A DNA stretch of 29,311 bases. It comes from a virus. The first letter of the stretch is position 1; each line of letters begins with the position of its first letter. Below, one piece after another: positions 5,479 to 12,765 of this stretch. The translations under genes and the position numbers were made by a program. The notes beneath the pieces were generated by a model. It did not search any database. It was not told the DNA's origin and saw nothing but the letters and a program-made list of their open reading frames with translations. Location: IMG/VR virus record IMGVR_UViG_3300017992_000068, positions 1 to 29,311 of that record. The stretch is one strand, 5' to 3'.

Positions 5479-6189
5479 TTACTTTACCCACTTAGCATAT
5501 ACCTTGCCGCGGTAGCGCATTGCGGCGTATTGGCAGTAGCCCAACACCATCCAGAGATCGTTGCCATCGGGGAATGAACTGCCTCGTACAAGACATATAA
5601 CCTCGACCAATTCGCCTTTATTTAGGTGATATGTAACAGGGTTAGCAGTTCCTGGTCCAGTACGTATATTCAGGAACGGGTCAGCGGTGATTTCCGCAAC
5701 GGGCAACTCTGGAAACTGCGGTATTTCAATCTCAACTGGTTCCGGTTCCTCGTCAATGCACTTGACCAGGTATGGAGCCGGGTCGATTGGCACTCCATCT
5801 TTACGAAGTTCAAAGTGCAGGTGTGGTCCGGTGCTATTGCCCGTGTTGCCCAAATAACCAACAAAATCTCCGGCTCTGACATCCTGACCTTCGTCAACGA
5901 CAATATCTCTTAGATGGGCATAAATAGTCATAAAGTGAATGTTGTGAGCGATACGTACATGATAACCATAGCCAGTTTTAGCCCATCGCCTATCAGATAC
6001 AACCCCATCAGCCGAGGCAAGTACGGTTGTTCCCATAGGAGCGCCAAAGTCAACCCCCCCATAGTAATAAACGCCACTCGGACATGGACCAGGCTTATGG
6101 CACCACCCATTCACCTTTGCCCACTTCACATGCTCCGCAAACGTCTGTGTTATTGGAGCATTTGACGGGACTGGATATAAAAGTTTCAT
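5479..6189 (-). CDS. M23 metallopeptidase with SH3b domain, endolysin candidate
   Basis: 236 residues. Residues 41-140 match the LytM/M23 fold: '[20 protein letters not shown]', 'YAHL' (His92) and '[10 protein letters not shown]' (His123, His125). M23 enzymes cut peptide cross-links of peptidoglycan using zinc held by HxxxD and HxH. Here the first ligand position, normally His in 'HxGxD', is Tyr43, while Asp47 is kept; His31 might substitute, or activity may be altered. An acidic Pro-rich linker leads to a bacterial SH3 domain (about 166-236, '[19 protein letters not shown]') that would bind the wall. No signal peptide, so export needs a holin; none is recognised nearby. Ribosome site AAGGAG. 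It lies with early genes, not after the tail genes. Confidence 0.8.
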   Translation of the reverse strand: MKLLYPVPSNAPITQTFAEHVKWAKVNGWCHKPGPCPSGVYYYGGVDFGAPMGTTVLASADGVVSDRRWAKTGYGYHVRIAHNIHFMTIYAHLRDIVVDEGQDVRAGDFVGYLGNTGNSTGPHLHFELRKDGVPIDPAPYLVKCIDEEPEPVEIEIPQFPELPVAEITADPFLNIRTGPGTANPVTYHLNKGELVEVICLVRGSSFPDGNDLWMVLGYCQYAAMRYRGKVYAKWVK

Positions 6190-6935
6190 TGTGTCTCCTT
6201 ATCTTCTGGCATCCTCGTGTATTTATTTGTGATAATGCTCCGCAGGTTGGCATCCCGCAGGTCGGCATCCCGCAGGTCGGCACTCCGCAGGTCGGCATCC
6301 CGCAGGTCGGCATCCCGCAGGTCGGCATCCCGCAGGTCGGCATACCGCAGGTCGGCACCCTGCAGGTTGGCACTCCGCAGGTCGGCATACCGCAGGTTGG
6401 CATACCGCAGGTCGGCATACCGCAGGTCGGCATACCGCAGGTCGGCACCCTGCAGGTTGGCACTCCGCAGGTCGGCATCCCGCAGGTCGGCATACCGCAG
6501 GTCGGCATACCGCAGGTCGGCACCCTGCAGGTTGGCACTCCGCAGGTCGGCACCCTGCAGGTTGGCATACCGCAGGTCGGCACCGCAACACCAGCCCAGC
6601 CGGATAATGCGCCAGAACACACGTTTACTAACACGTTTCAAGCGGAGTTCCCTCACCCCTACTTTCTCCTTGCTTTCACCAATGATGCCTCGATACTCAC
6701 AAAACCACGGCCACCAACCGACAGGTGCGTATCGCGCGGATAGTTTCTTCATGACGTGCCACCTGCCCGCTCCACAATCCTTACCATCTGGTTCAGCAGG
6801 TTCGGGATGTGTGAGCCACGGACCCCACTTCTCGTCAGGTCTTGGCAGGGGATCTATGGTTTCACCCCCTTCGTATTCCGTCGCCCCGTACTGGTTCAAG
6901 AACTTCCAGCCGCGACCATCTATTTTTTCGGTCAT
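6186..6935 (-). CDS. Pentapeptide-repeat protein, longer copy
   Basis: 249 residues. The first ~115 form a Trp-rich domain ('[20 protein letters not shown]', '[20 protein letters not shown]') followed by a basic stretch ('[19 protein letters not shown]'). Residues 117-232 are about 23 tandem A(D/N)LRx pentapeptides, which fold into a right-handed quadrilateral beta-helix. It ends '[15 protein letters not shown]'. Some family members mimic DNA and protect gyrase; this one has no known target. It overlaps the endolysin start by 4 bases and is a tandem duplicate of the next gene upstream, with nearly the same ends. The 15-base codon repeat is so regular that other frames and the opposite strand stay open. 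Confidence 0.85.
   Translation of the reverse strand: MTEKIDGRGWKFLNQYGATEYEGGETIDPLPRPDEKWGPWLTHPEPAEPDGKDCGAGRWHVMKKLSARYAPVGWWPWFCEYRGIIGESKEKVGVRELRLKRVSKRVFWRIIRLGWCCGADLRYANLQGADLRSANLQGADLRYADLRYADLRDADLRSANLQGADLRYADLRYADLRYANLRYADLRSANLQGADLRYADLRDADLRDADLRDADLRSADLRDADLRDANLRSIITNKYTRMPEDKETQ
6236..6585 (-). repeat. 15-base coding repeat array (pentapeptide array 1)
   Basis: About 23 copies of a 15-base unit, plus-strand consensus CCGCAGGTCGGCATA, differing at a few fixed positions (CCGCAG or CTGCAG; GTCGG or GTTGG; final CATA, CATC, CACT, CACC). Higher-order blocks repeat too, such as the 'ACCCTGCAGGTTGGCACT' junction seen three times. The near identity suggests recent expansion by slippage or unequal exchange. 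Confidence 0.85.
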
Positions 6936-7546
6936 TGTGTCTCCTTATCTTCTGGCATCCTCGTGTATTCGTTTGTGATAATGCCGCGCAGGTCAGCACC
7001 CTCCAGGTCGGCATACCGCAGGTCGGCATCCCGCAGGTCGGCATACCGCAGGTCAGCACCCTCCAGGTTGGCATCCCGCAGGTTGGCATTCCGCAGGTCT
7101 GCATACCGCAGGTTGGCATCCCGCAGGTTGGCACCCCGCAGGTTGGCACCCCGCAGGTCGGCATTCCACAGGACGGCATTCCATAGGTTGGAACCCTTAC
7201 ACCAACCCAACCGGATTACACGCCAAAACACACGCTTTGGTACAAGGCGCAACCGCAATTCACGGACCCCAACCTTTTTATCGCTCTCGCCAAAGATGCC
7301 TCGATATTCGACGAACCACGGCCACCAACCAATGGGCGCGTATTGTGCTGACAGTTTCTTCATCACATGCCAGCGACCAGAACCGCAATCCTTACCATCT
7401 GGTTCAGCAGGTTCGGGATGTGTGAGCCACGGACCCCACTTCTCGTCAGGTCTTGGCAGGGGATATATGGTTTCAACCCCTTCGTATTCCGTCGCCCCGT
7501 ACTGGTTCAAGAACTTCCAGCCGCGACCGTCTATTTTTTCGGTCAT
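6932..7546 (-). CDS. Pentapeptide-repeat protein, shorter copy
   Basis: 204 residues, paralogous to its downstream neighbour: the first ~115 residues are nearly the same ('[20 protein letters not shown]', '[20 protein letters not shown]'), and the C-terminus '[16 protein letters not shown]' matches. The pentapeptide part (about 118-190) is shorter, with around 14 units. The two copies have diverged more in the repeat region's edge ('[13 protein letters not shown]') than in the N-terminal domain. The start codon overlaps the stop of the 67-residue gene (TAATG), with GAGGAG upstream, so translation is coupled. Role unknown; the shared N-terminal domain suggests a common partner. Confidence 0.85.
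   Translation of the reverse strand: MTEKIDGRGWKFLNQYGATEYEGVETIYPLPRPDEKWGPWLTHPEPAEPDGKDCGSGRWHVMKKLSAQYAPIGWWPWFVEYRGIFGESDKKVGVRELRLRLVPKRVFWRVIRLGWCKGSNLWNAVLWNADLRGANLRGANLRDANLRYADLRNANLRDANLEGADLRYADLRDADLRYADLEGADLRGIITNEYTRMPEDKETQ
6983..7196 (-). repeat. 15-base coding repeat array (pentapeptide array 2)
   Basis: About 14 copies of the same 15-base unit as array 1, with more base changes (ATTCC, CTCCAG) and decay toward the 5' side of the gene. Array 2 looks older or less homogenised than array 1. Confidence 0.8.
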
Positions 7547-7749
7547 TATGTCTCCTCGATTTTGTGAGTGCTGGTAATATATTTATGTTGTAAGCGGACT
7601 ACAAACTCTTTATCGCAACCACCCTCTTCTATGTCGCATATCAATACAAGGGAGGTTGGTCCATATAATTTGCAGGGGAACAGGTAGCAAATAGTTTTTC
7701 TGCAATATGGACATTCTAGATTTAGTCTTACATCATATTTGTTTATCAT
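7546..7749 (-). CDS. Small cysteine-rich protein
   Basis: 67 residues with '[20 protein letters not shown]' and '[14 protein letters not shown]': a CxxC knuckle and a second Cys pair spaced CX6C, so a zinc-ribbon-like fold is likely. Ribosome site GAGGA. It is coupled to the shorter pentapeptide gene by TAATG. No family recognised; one of several small metal-binding proteins in this operon. Confidence 0.65.
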   Translation of the reverse strand: MINKYDVRLNLECPYCRKTICYLFPCKLYGPTSLVLICDIEEGGCDKEFVVRLQHKYITSTHKIEET

Positions 7750-7778
7750 TGTGTCTTCCTCATTTATATGATTCTCCT

Positions 7779-7802
7779 GGGGGGAGGTATCAGCCTCCCC
7801 CC
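7779..7802 (-). other. Perfect 9-base hairpin after the recombinase gene
   Basis: GGGGGGAGG-CTGATA-CCTCCCCCC on the minus strand, between the recombinase stop and the next start. There is no U-tract, so it is more likely an mRNA stability, processing or attenuation structure than an intrinsic terminator. A closely similar hairpin follows the capsid gene. Confidence 0.5.
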
Positions 7803-7825
7803 ATACCCAAGGAGGAGAAGAAACG

Positions 7826-8707
7826 CTAAGGCTGATCGCCCTTCAGCGCCTTAGCCAGCGCGGTTTCTTTTTCGTCGCCTTTATCGCGCCACCCACGATA
7901 GAATTTGGCGGCGAGTACAAGTTCCTGATCAGAAATCTTGGGCTTTTCTGATTTGATCATGTTCAGGATACTAGCCGCGTGCGCATTATTGCTTGCGGTC
8001 CCAGCATCGACCAGAGCTTGAACAACTTTCGATACGCCGTTGCCGTTAGGTTCTTTTGCTTTAGGTGGGGATTTCTTCACAGTATCGGATGGGGTTTTTG
8101 TTTCTACCACTTGGCCCTCAACGGTATCAACGGCATCAAACCCGTTTGATGCTTGCCCCATTTCTTCTGCGGTATACAATCCGCTCAACTCTTGGGGAAA
8201 TGCTTTGCGAAGCGCAAGAGACTCGGCGCATTTTGCCAGCATAAGGTCGGGCATTCGTGACCAGAAAACAGTTATACTGCCATCCTTTTTGCACTGTACA
8301 TAAGAGTCATAACGGGCAACTGCCCAAAGTGGTTCTGCAAAGCCGGTTTTGAAAACTCCGACCTTGGCGGCAGATGGAGGCTCGTTAGACAACCACACAT
8401 CCAACCATTCGCCATCTTTGCCACACCAGAAGGGACCGATTTGACCAGCATATTTTTCTGTCCGATCAGCAATGAGACGAAAACCGTCTATACTGGTTTG
8501 AATTGCCATGACCTCTCGTTTCTCTTTTGAATCCCAGCGTTTGATTGCGTAGATTTGGCGCGAGAAAGGGTCAAGTCCTGTGCGCTCTGCCTGCATGATA
8601 AACAATTTCAGTTCATCGTCAGTTGAGCCTTTGGCAATAGTGCGCTTTATCAAATCAATTTGCTCGTCTGTCATGTGTGTTCGCTGTTGTATTATTTCAC
8701 TTGTCAT
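7826..8707 (-). CDS. bet: RecT/Bet-family single-strand annealing recombinase
   Basis: 293 residues. The N-terminal ~200 match the Bet (lambda Red beta)/RecT superfamily: '[20 protein letters not shown]', 'IYAIKRW', '[17 protein letters not shown]', and '[20 protein letters not shown]' followed by '[14 protein letters not shown]'. The protein anneals complementary single strands during phage DNA recombination and replication. The C-terminal third is a Lys/Pro-rich linker and a small helical domain ('[20 protein letters not shown]') that could bind host SSB or another partner. Usually an exonuclease gene lies next to it; none is visible here, so it may be elsewhere in the genome. Ribosome site GAAAGGAA. 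Confidence 0.85.
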   Translation of the reverse strand: MTSEIIQQRTHMTDEQIDLIKRTIAKGSTDDELKLFIMQAERTGLDPFSRQIYAIKRWDSKEKREVMAIQTSIDGFRLIADRTEKYAGQIGPFWCGKDGEWLDVWLSNEPPSAAKVGVFKTGFAEPLWAVARYDSYVQCKKDGSITVFWSRMPDLMLAKCAESLALRKAFPQELSGLYTAEEMGQASNGFDAVDTVEGQVVETKTPSDTVKKSPPKAKEPNGNGVSKVVQALVDAGTASNNAHAASILNMIKSEKPKISDQELVLAAKFYRGWRDKGDEKETALAKALKGDQP

Positions 8708-8720
8708 CAGTCTATTCCTT

Positions 8721-9008
8721 TCAGAATCCTAGCTCAGTTAGGATCTCGTCCGAACTTCTTTTGGGTTTCTTCTTTCGTAAGTCGCGCGCCGCAAACGCCT
8801 CATCGCTGTTCAATTGGTCGATGCGCACGCGGCTTGTGTGTATGTGTTGTGTCACCTTCCCGCAGTTAGGGCACTCGGCGTAATACTCGCCGTTGCCCTG
8901 GTAGAACGGGATAAAGTGGCTGCGGCATATTGCGCAACGCCGGTCACGGATGAACAACCCGATCTCTGCCTCTGTGAATGTGAGCGGGGCTAAAATATTG
9001 TCTGTCAT
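8721..9008 (-). CDS. Zinc-ribbon protein upstream of the recombinase
   Basis: 95 residues. '[14 protein letters not shown]' and '[16 protein letters not shown]' give two CxxC pairs 20 residues apart, a zinc ribbon. The C-terminal third is basic ('[17 protein letters not shown]'), fitting DNA or RNA binding. Strong GGAGGAG ribosome site. It ends 13 bases before the recombinase ATG, so it may work with it. No exact family is recognised. Confidence 0.7.
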   Translation of the reverse strand: MTDNILAPLTFTEAEIGLFIRDRRCAICRSHFIPFYQGNGEYYAECPNCGKVTQHIHTSRVRIDQLNSDEAFAARDLRKKKPKRSSDEILTELGF

Positions 9009-9020
9009 GCTCCTCCTTTC

Positions 9021-9112
9021 TGCTATTTTCTATTCAAGTCACGCCATGCCATCCAGCACAGCACGAAGCCTAGGACTGCCATCACGGTATAGAATTCAAG
9101 GGGGGTCAACAT
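9021..9112 (-). CDS. Mini membrane protein (about 29 residues)
   Basis: A short frame, MLTPLEFYTVMAVLGFVLC then a charged end (WRDLNRK), with one hydrophobic helix. Its ATG overlaps the stop of the 87-residue gene. It could be a tiny holin or anti-holin-like protein, or a membrane anchor. I am not certain of the exact codon count near its 3' end. Confidence 0.35.
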
Positions 9113-9375
9113 TAATAAACCTCCTCTAGCGGGAACATCTCCCGCGCCTTGGCTTCGCATGCTGGGCAGTGGTGTTCTGGTAGGAAGCAGGCGCAGTCAT
9201 CAACCGGCGTGGTCCAACAGCCCCCATTTTCTAGGGCTACCAGCCAGGAGTTTATAGCGTCTCCCAGTTCAATTATGATTGTGCCCTCGCCGTAATCCAC
9301 GTGACATCTGATAGGATCGGGCAATTTCACAAACTGGCGCGTCATGTGCTCAGGATGGGATTGGTAAATAGGCAT
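9112..9375 (-). CDS. Small cysteine/histidine-rich protein
   Basis: 87 residues from the ATG that follows AGGAGGAG; a longer frame adds 10 residues overlapping the previous gene and lacks such a site. The middle looks beta-rich ('RCHVDYGEGTIIIELGDAIN'). The C-terminus has 'DDCACFLPEHHCPACEAKA', a CxC plus CxxC cluster with two His, likely a zinc site. Family unknown. Confidence 0.65.
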   Translation of the reverse strand: MPIYQSHPEHMTRQFVKLPDPIRCHVDYGEGTIIIELGDAINSWLVALENGGCWTTPVDDCACFLPEHHCPACEAKAREMFPLEEVY

Positions 9376-9383
9376 AGCTCCTC

Positions 9384-9473
9384 CTAGAGTACAGAACGGC
9401 GACAACCGTATAGGTATGTCGCCACGAATAGGGTTATCAGGATGAATGCGGTAAAACTATCGATCTCGGGCAT
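9384..9473 (-). CDS. Mini membrane protein (29 residues)
   Basis: MPEIDSFTAFILITLFVATY followed by a short basic tail (LYGCRRSVL): one clear transmembrane helix with a positive C-terminus. The start overlaps the preceding stop region (TGAAATG) and the stop lies just before the next gene's ribosome site, so it fits tightly into the operon. Function unknown; phage mini membrane proteins include holins and superinfection-exclusion factors. Confidence 0.4.
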   Translation of the reverse strand: MPEIDSFTAFILITLFVATYLYGCRRSVL

Positions 9474-9474
9474 T

Positions 9475-9654
9475 TCAAGCCGTTCCAGCGACAGGCTCTT
9501 CTTCTTTCTGGGGCAGGGTGTCGCCAAAAACGTATTTGTATTCTCGTGTCACCAACTGGTCAATTTGCTGTACAATGTACAAGCGGTTTAGATCAGCCAG
9601 CTTTTCTAATTTCTCGTAGGTGTCCAGCCAAACTCGTACCTGTTTACTTTTCAT
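9475..9654 (-). CDS. Ribbon-helix-helix-like DNA-binding protein
   Basis: 59 residues. 'KQVRVWLDTYEKLEKLADLN' followed by 'RLYIVQQIDQLVTREYKYVF' resembles the strand-helix-helix of CopG/Arc-type regulators; the first strand 'QVRVWLD' would enter the major groove. The C-terminus is acidic. GGAGG lies 5 bases before the ATG. It is the first gene after a consensus sigma70 promoter that faces away from a second one, a usual place for an autoregulator. It may control both divergent promoters. Confidence 0.6.
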   Translation of the reverse strand: MKSKQVRVWLDTYEKLEKLADLNRLYIVQQIDQLVTREYKYVFGDTLPQKEEEPVAGTA

Positions 9655-9691
9655 TGTACCTCCAACTGGCGGAACTAATTTATTCGATATT

Positions 9692-9720
9692 ATTATATAC
9701 TATTGTAGTTGAATTGTCAA
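9692..9720 (-). promoter_or_regulatory. Consensus sigma70 promoter, leftward
   Basis: On the minus strand TTGACA, a 17-base spacer, then TATAAT: a full match to consensus. The start site would be about 30 bases before the ribbon-helix-helix gene. It should strongly transcribe the block from that gene through the recombinase and perhaps the endolysin. Its -35 lies 7 bases from the -35 of the opposite promoter. Confidence 0.85.
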
Positions 9721-9727
9721 TACTTAA

Positions 9728-9756
9728 TTGACTATTTCACGGTAGGTATTTATAAT
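9728..9756 (+). promoter_or_regulatory. Near-consensus sigma70 promoter, rightward
   Basis: TTGACT, a 17-base spacer, TATAAT on the plus strand; one mismatch to consensus. It points into the 31-residue zinc-knuckle ORF and then antisense to the tail-tip genes. A transcript from here would be the only plus-strand one in the window. Confidence 0.75.
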
Positions 9757-9778
9757 TATTATGAAAGGATGTGGTGTT

Positions 9779-9874
9779 ATGGATAGTAAAATGGAAAGAC
9801 CGCGCACGTTGTACGCGGTCGTTACCTGCCCGCACTGCGGGGGATTGGTGGAGTTCGGCTTGAGGGGTGGGTGA
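9779..9874 (+). CDS. 31-residue zinc-knuckle ORF, only plus-strand gene candidate
   Basis: MDSKMERPRTLYAVVTCPHC then GGLVEFGLRGG; 'CPHCGG' is a typical zinc-knuckle. AAAGGA lies 9 bases before this ATG and the near-consensus promoter ends 22 bases upstream. The ORF meets the end of the opposing tail gene with no gap. An in-frame upstream ATG (9761) would add six residues but lies too close to the promoter. It may be a tiny regulator, or the transcript may matter as antisense RNA. The terminator hairpin of the opposing operon lies within it. Confidence 0.45.
   Translation: MDSKMERPRTLYAVVTCPHCGGLVEFGLRGG
9786..9820 (-). terminator. Terminator of the tail-gene operon
   Basis: On the minus strand a 7-base GC-rich stem GACCGCG/CGCGGTC with a 9-base loop is followed by TTTCCATTTT. 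It lies about 55 bases past the stop of the last tail gene and before the leftward early promoter, where an operon end is expected. The U-tract is interrupted, so strength is uncertain. Confidence 0.55.
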
Positions 9875-10564
9875 TTATGAGTATAGTTTGGCGATGGCGA
9901 TGTGGGTAAATTCACCGTCAGAATCGATTTGTTGGGCATCTCCTGAATTTTGGTATGCGCGAACATCGATATAATCTGCTGCCGATAAATCTACAATTGC
10001 AGATCCAATAACGAACACGTTGACGGTATTATTTGCATTAACAAAGTAGGAACCCATAATACAAACCCTGGCTCCGTTTTTATAAAGTTCCAAATCAGCG
10101 CGTTCATTTGCTAACCATCCTGCAGACTGGTAATAACAGGTCGCGATTACCAGATATTTACCGCCCTGGTCTGCGGGTACAGTGAATTTCCACGCTGCCC
10201 CAACCGTTACGGCAGTATCGGTATCGTAGTCTTTTACAGCATAATCGATAATGGTTTGACTGGAATCCGCGACTTCTTGGGTATCGTCTACATAATAACG
10301 CGCTCCTACTCCGGTCGATGGACCATTAGGAACTGTGCCCCATTTTATGCCGCACGCCTCCCCGCTGTCAGCAATGAGAACATGCCCATCGGTTCCTACC
10401 GCCAATCTTGCGGCGGTATCCGCTGCGGTTGCAACCGCCAGATCACCCTTGGTTGTGAATATGTCCGGCACCCCTGCGGCGAAATTATCTCGCACATAGG
10501 TATTATGTTCGGCTGCCGTCCATTCATCGCCTGTATTTTGCGTGGGTACTGCTGTATATGCCAT
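9875..10564 (-). CDS. Tail-tip or receptor-binding protein, copy 2
   Basis: 229 residues. The first ~75 ('GDEWTAAEHNTYVRDNFAAG', 'TTKGDLAVATAADTAARLAV') nearly repeat in the next gene upstream, a phage tail module probably used as a shared virion anchor. The C-terminal ~140 residues are beta-rich ('KYLVIATCYYQSAGW', 'DLELYKNGARVCIMG', 'SAIVDLSAADYIDVRAYQNS'), recalling C1q-like jelly rolls found in receptor-binding tips. That fold is an inference from pattern. As the last gene of the tail operon it probably helps decide host range. Confidence 0.6.
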   Translation of the reverse strand: MAYTAVPTQNTGDEWTAAEHNTYVRDNFAAGVPDIFTTKGDLAVATAADTAARLAVGTDGHVLIADSGEACGIKWGTVPNGPSTGVGARYYVDDTQEVADSSQTIIDYAVKDYDTDTAVTVGAAWKFTVPADQGGKYLVIATCYYQSAGWLANERADLELYKNGARVCIMGSYFVNANNTVNVFVIGSAIVDLSAADYIDVRAYQNSGDAQQIDSDGEFTHIAIAKLYS

Positions 10565-10574
10565 AATCGCCCTC

Positions 10575-11261
10575 CTAATTCAGCGGTAAGTAAGCTACAG
10601 AAAGATTGCCCCAGGTTGAATCACCTGATAAATACCAATTTTCACCGCCCGTTTTAAAGCATTTCATACGAACATCGATAATGTCTCCCTGGATGCACTT
10701 TACAATATCCATTCCTACGACTTCCCCATGGTATCCACCGCCGACCTTTGCCTCATCAAAATTTGCTCTGTATAATACAGAGTGCAAAACCGCATTTTTA
10801 TATAAATAATATCTAAGGTTATCATTTATTTGAATATGTCCTTCACTGTTTCCATCTGCATAATCTGTGCAAATCACCAGATACATACCTGGAGCAGGAC
10901 AGGTAAATCTATCGCTTGTAAATGCCGCTGCGGTATCAAATGTTTCTGTAGATAGACAAGTGATAAGTGCAGTGCTTACCGATGATACAAGTTGATTTGC
11001 TCCATCTCCTACTGTTTTTAAATGCCCAATTTCTCCCCAGACAAGTCCTGTAGTTGCCCCACTATCGGCATAGAGCCACTCATCATTTGAGCCAATGCCG
11101 AGCCTTGTTGCTGTATCATTGGCGGTCGCTACTGCAATGTCGCCCTTGGTTGTCATTATGTCGGGAACGCCCGCCGCAAAATTGTCACGCACGTATCTAT
11201 TCATATCCCTTGCAGTCCATGGGTCGCCCGTGCTAACTGTTTTGACTGCTGTATAAGCCAT
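10575..11261 (-). CDS. Tail-tip or receptor-binding protein, copy 1
   Basis: 228 residues, paralogous to its downstream neighbour over the N-terminal anchor ('GDPWTARDMNRYVRDNFAAG', 'TTKGDIAVATANDTATRLGI'). The C-terminal domain follows the same beta plan ('GMYLVICTDYADGNSEGHIQ', 'YYLYKNAVLHSVLYRA', 'KCIQGDIIDVRMKCFKTG') but is diverged in sequence, as expected if the two tips bind different sugars or form a heteromeric tip. The start follows the upstream tail gene by 3 bases. Confidence 0.6.
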   Translation of the reverse strand: MAYTAVKTVSTGDPWTARDMNRYVRDNFAAGVPDIMTTKGDIAVATANDTATRLGIGSNDEWLYADSGATTGLVWGEIGHLKTVGDGANQLVSSVSTALITCLSTETFDTAAAFTSDRFTCPAPGMYLVICTDYADGNSEGHIQINDNLRYYLYKNAVLHSVLYRANFDEAKVGGGYHGEVVGMDIVKCIQGDIIDVRMKCFKTGGENWYLSGDSTWGNLSVAYLPLN

Positions 11262-11264
11262 GTC

Positions 11265-12764
11265 TCACCATCCTAAAATCGTGTTGGTCTCGAAGGTTGC
11301 CGGGAATATCCAGTATCCCAATACGTCCTCTGGGTCGGGCTCTAACCTCCAAGTCGTCCTGCAACCGCGGGTCGCCTGCCAGTCATGCTCGATGTAGGTG
11401 ATGTAGTAATCCCCGTCAATCCCCAGTTTATCAATATCCAGCACGACGCCATCGAATAAATCATATGCAAACTGGTAGGTAGGTCTCTCCTCGAAGCGTA
11501 TCCAGGGTACTTTGCGGGGATCTGCGTACAAATATATTGCAAATCCCGCGTGGTCTGCCGCTTCTTGTGATTCCTGGGTCCAAATCTCATTTACCGTCAT
11601 GTCGCGCCTACCATAATCGTTGATGCTGACGGTATCTGATTCGATAGCAAACGTCTTGCTCTCGTCCTGGTACAATTCCCCGCGCAGTTTCATCAAGGTC
11701 AGGTAAACGCCTCCCGCATCGTTGTTCGTGATTTCCAATTTCGCCTCGGTTGCATAATCAGTCATTGAGATGCTAATTTGCGCGGTCTTATCCGCGCCGC
11801 CGCCTCCTTCCTCCGTATTGGCGGTATAGTCCGTGGTAGCTACAGGCGTGGTCACGCTCTTAGCGGGAGCCCATTCGCCCTCGTCCTGGTACTCAGCCCA
11901 AATGGTCAAAGTACCACTTGCGCCGATATATGGGATGTCTGATAGTCTCCAAATCTCTATTGATCCCGACTCGCGCCTCGGGTGAGCTCCAATCCTGATG
12001 CGATTCTTTATCTCCTCCCATGGCTGCTGCAGCTCCATGTCCTTTAATAATTCAGACTGCGTGATCGTGACTTTTGGATCTAATCCATAAATGCGCGCCT
12101 CATAACTAAATGTGCCATCTGTCGCTACAAATGCGTTGCCCGCCCAAGTGTTCTCCAGTTCGTTGATCGCCTCCAGCACGGTCTTCTTCGGGTCTGACCA
12201 CCAGTAGGGCATCGTGTCGCCGTTATTTTCAATCCCCGTACCACCCAATTCGCTGTTGGTCTCAAAAATCATCGGGAATATCCAGCCCGAAGTATCAGCG
12301 AAAGGCCAACCTGCAGCGACCGTTAAGTCGTTGATCGCCTCATTGACTAGGTAATCGGTCTGCACATCCCCGTGTTCGCAGTTCTGCTCCTGTAACCAGT
12401 CCAGCCCGTCAGAGCATACGATTTGCGCCTCCGATCTCCCCTGGAAGCCCCGTTGTGGTCGTACATCACGGATAAACCCGGTGAATAGGTTGTAAGTCAA
12501 TGTGCCATCAGTTGCTTTTATCCGCACAACGCGGTTTGGTAGTATGTACCCGTAAAGTTCCCCAGAGGTGTTGAACGGGTCATAGCGACCATCGTAATTA
12601 TCCAGGGTGAGGTACGCCATCCCAGGGTTCACATGGGCGTAACCGTCCTTTTCCACAGTCCTGCGCTTGCCACGCTGGATGTTGAACCGGATCACCCGCC
12701 CGCCCTCATCGGTGAATGTCCCGTTATCGTCCCAGTCGATGTAAATGTAATATTGGGTCGCCAT
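11265..12764 (-). CDS. Tail-tip / minor tail protein
   Basis: 499 residues. 'QYYIYIDWDDNGTFTDEGGR', 'GMAYLTLDNYDGRYDPFN', 'LPNRVVRIKA' and 'LFTGFIRDVRPQ' resemble phage minor tail proteins that follow the tape measure and build the distal tail or hub. The C-terminal part is beta-rich, with 'YLYADPRKVPWIRFEERPTY' and 'DGDYYITYIEHDW'. No peptidase motif seen. It lies one base past the tape measure gene stop. Confidence 0.65.
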   Translation of the reverse strand: MATQYYIYIDWDDNGTFTDEGGRVIRFNIQRGKRRTVEKDGYAHVNPGMAYLTLDNYDGRYDPFNTSGELYGYILPNRVVRIKATDGTLTYNLFTGFIRDVRPQRGFQGRSEAQIVCSDGLDWLQEQNCEHGDVQTDYLVNEAINDLTVAAGWPFADTSGWIFPMIFETNSELGGTGIENNGDTMPYWWSDPKKTVLEAINELENTWAGNAFVATDGTFSYEARIYGLDPKVTITQSELLKDMELQQPWEEIKNRIRIGAHPRRESGSIEIWRLSDIPYIGASGTLTIWAEYQDEGEWAPAKSVTTPVATTDYTANTEEGGGGADKTAQISISMTDYATEAKLEITNNDAGGVYLTLMKLRGELYQDESKTFAIESDTVSINDYGRRDMTVNEIWTQESQEAADHAGFAIYLYADPRKVPWIRFEERPTYQFAYDLFDGVVLDIDKLGIDGDYYITYIEHDWQATRGCRTTWRLEPDPEDVLGYWIFPATFETNTILGW

Positions 12765-12765
12765 G

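Noticed and set aside
6236-7196. CRISPR array
   Set aside because: Regular repeats are present but the unit is 15 bases without spacers, and it is in frame with a pentapeptide protein.
6084-7577. Long open frames on the plus strand and in other minus frames across the pentapeptide genes
   Set aside because: They translate the 15-base repeat into low-complexity strings (such as [11 protein letters not shown] or [11 protein letters not shown]) and exist only because the repeat length is a multiple of three. The minus frames with domains at both ends are the genes.
9724-9966. 80-residue minus ORF across the divergent promoters
   Set aside because: It crosses both promoters, overlaps the end of the tail-tip gene in another frame, and is Pro/Thr/Asn low complexity with no ribosome site.
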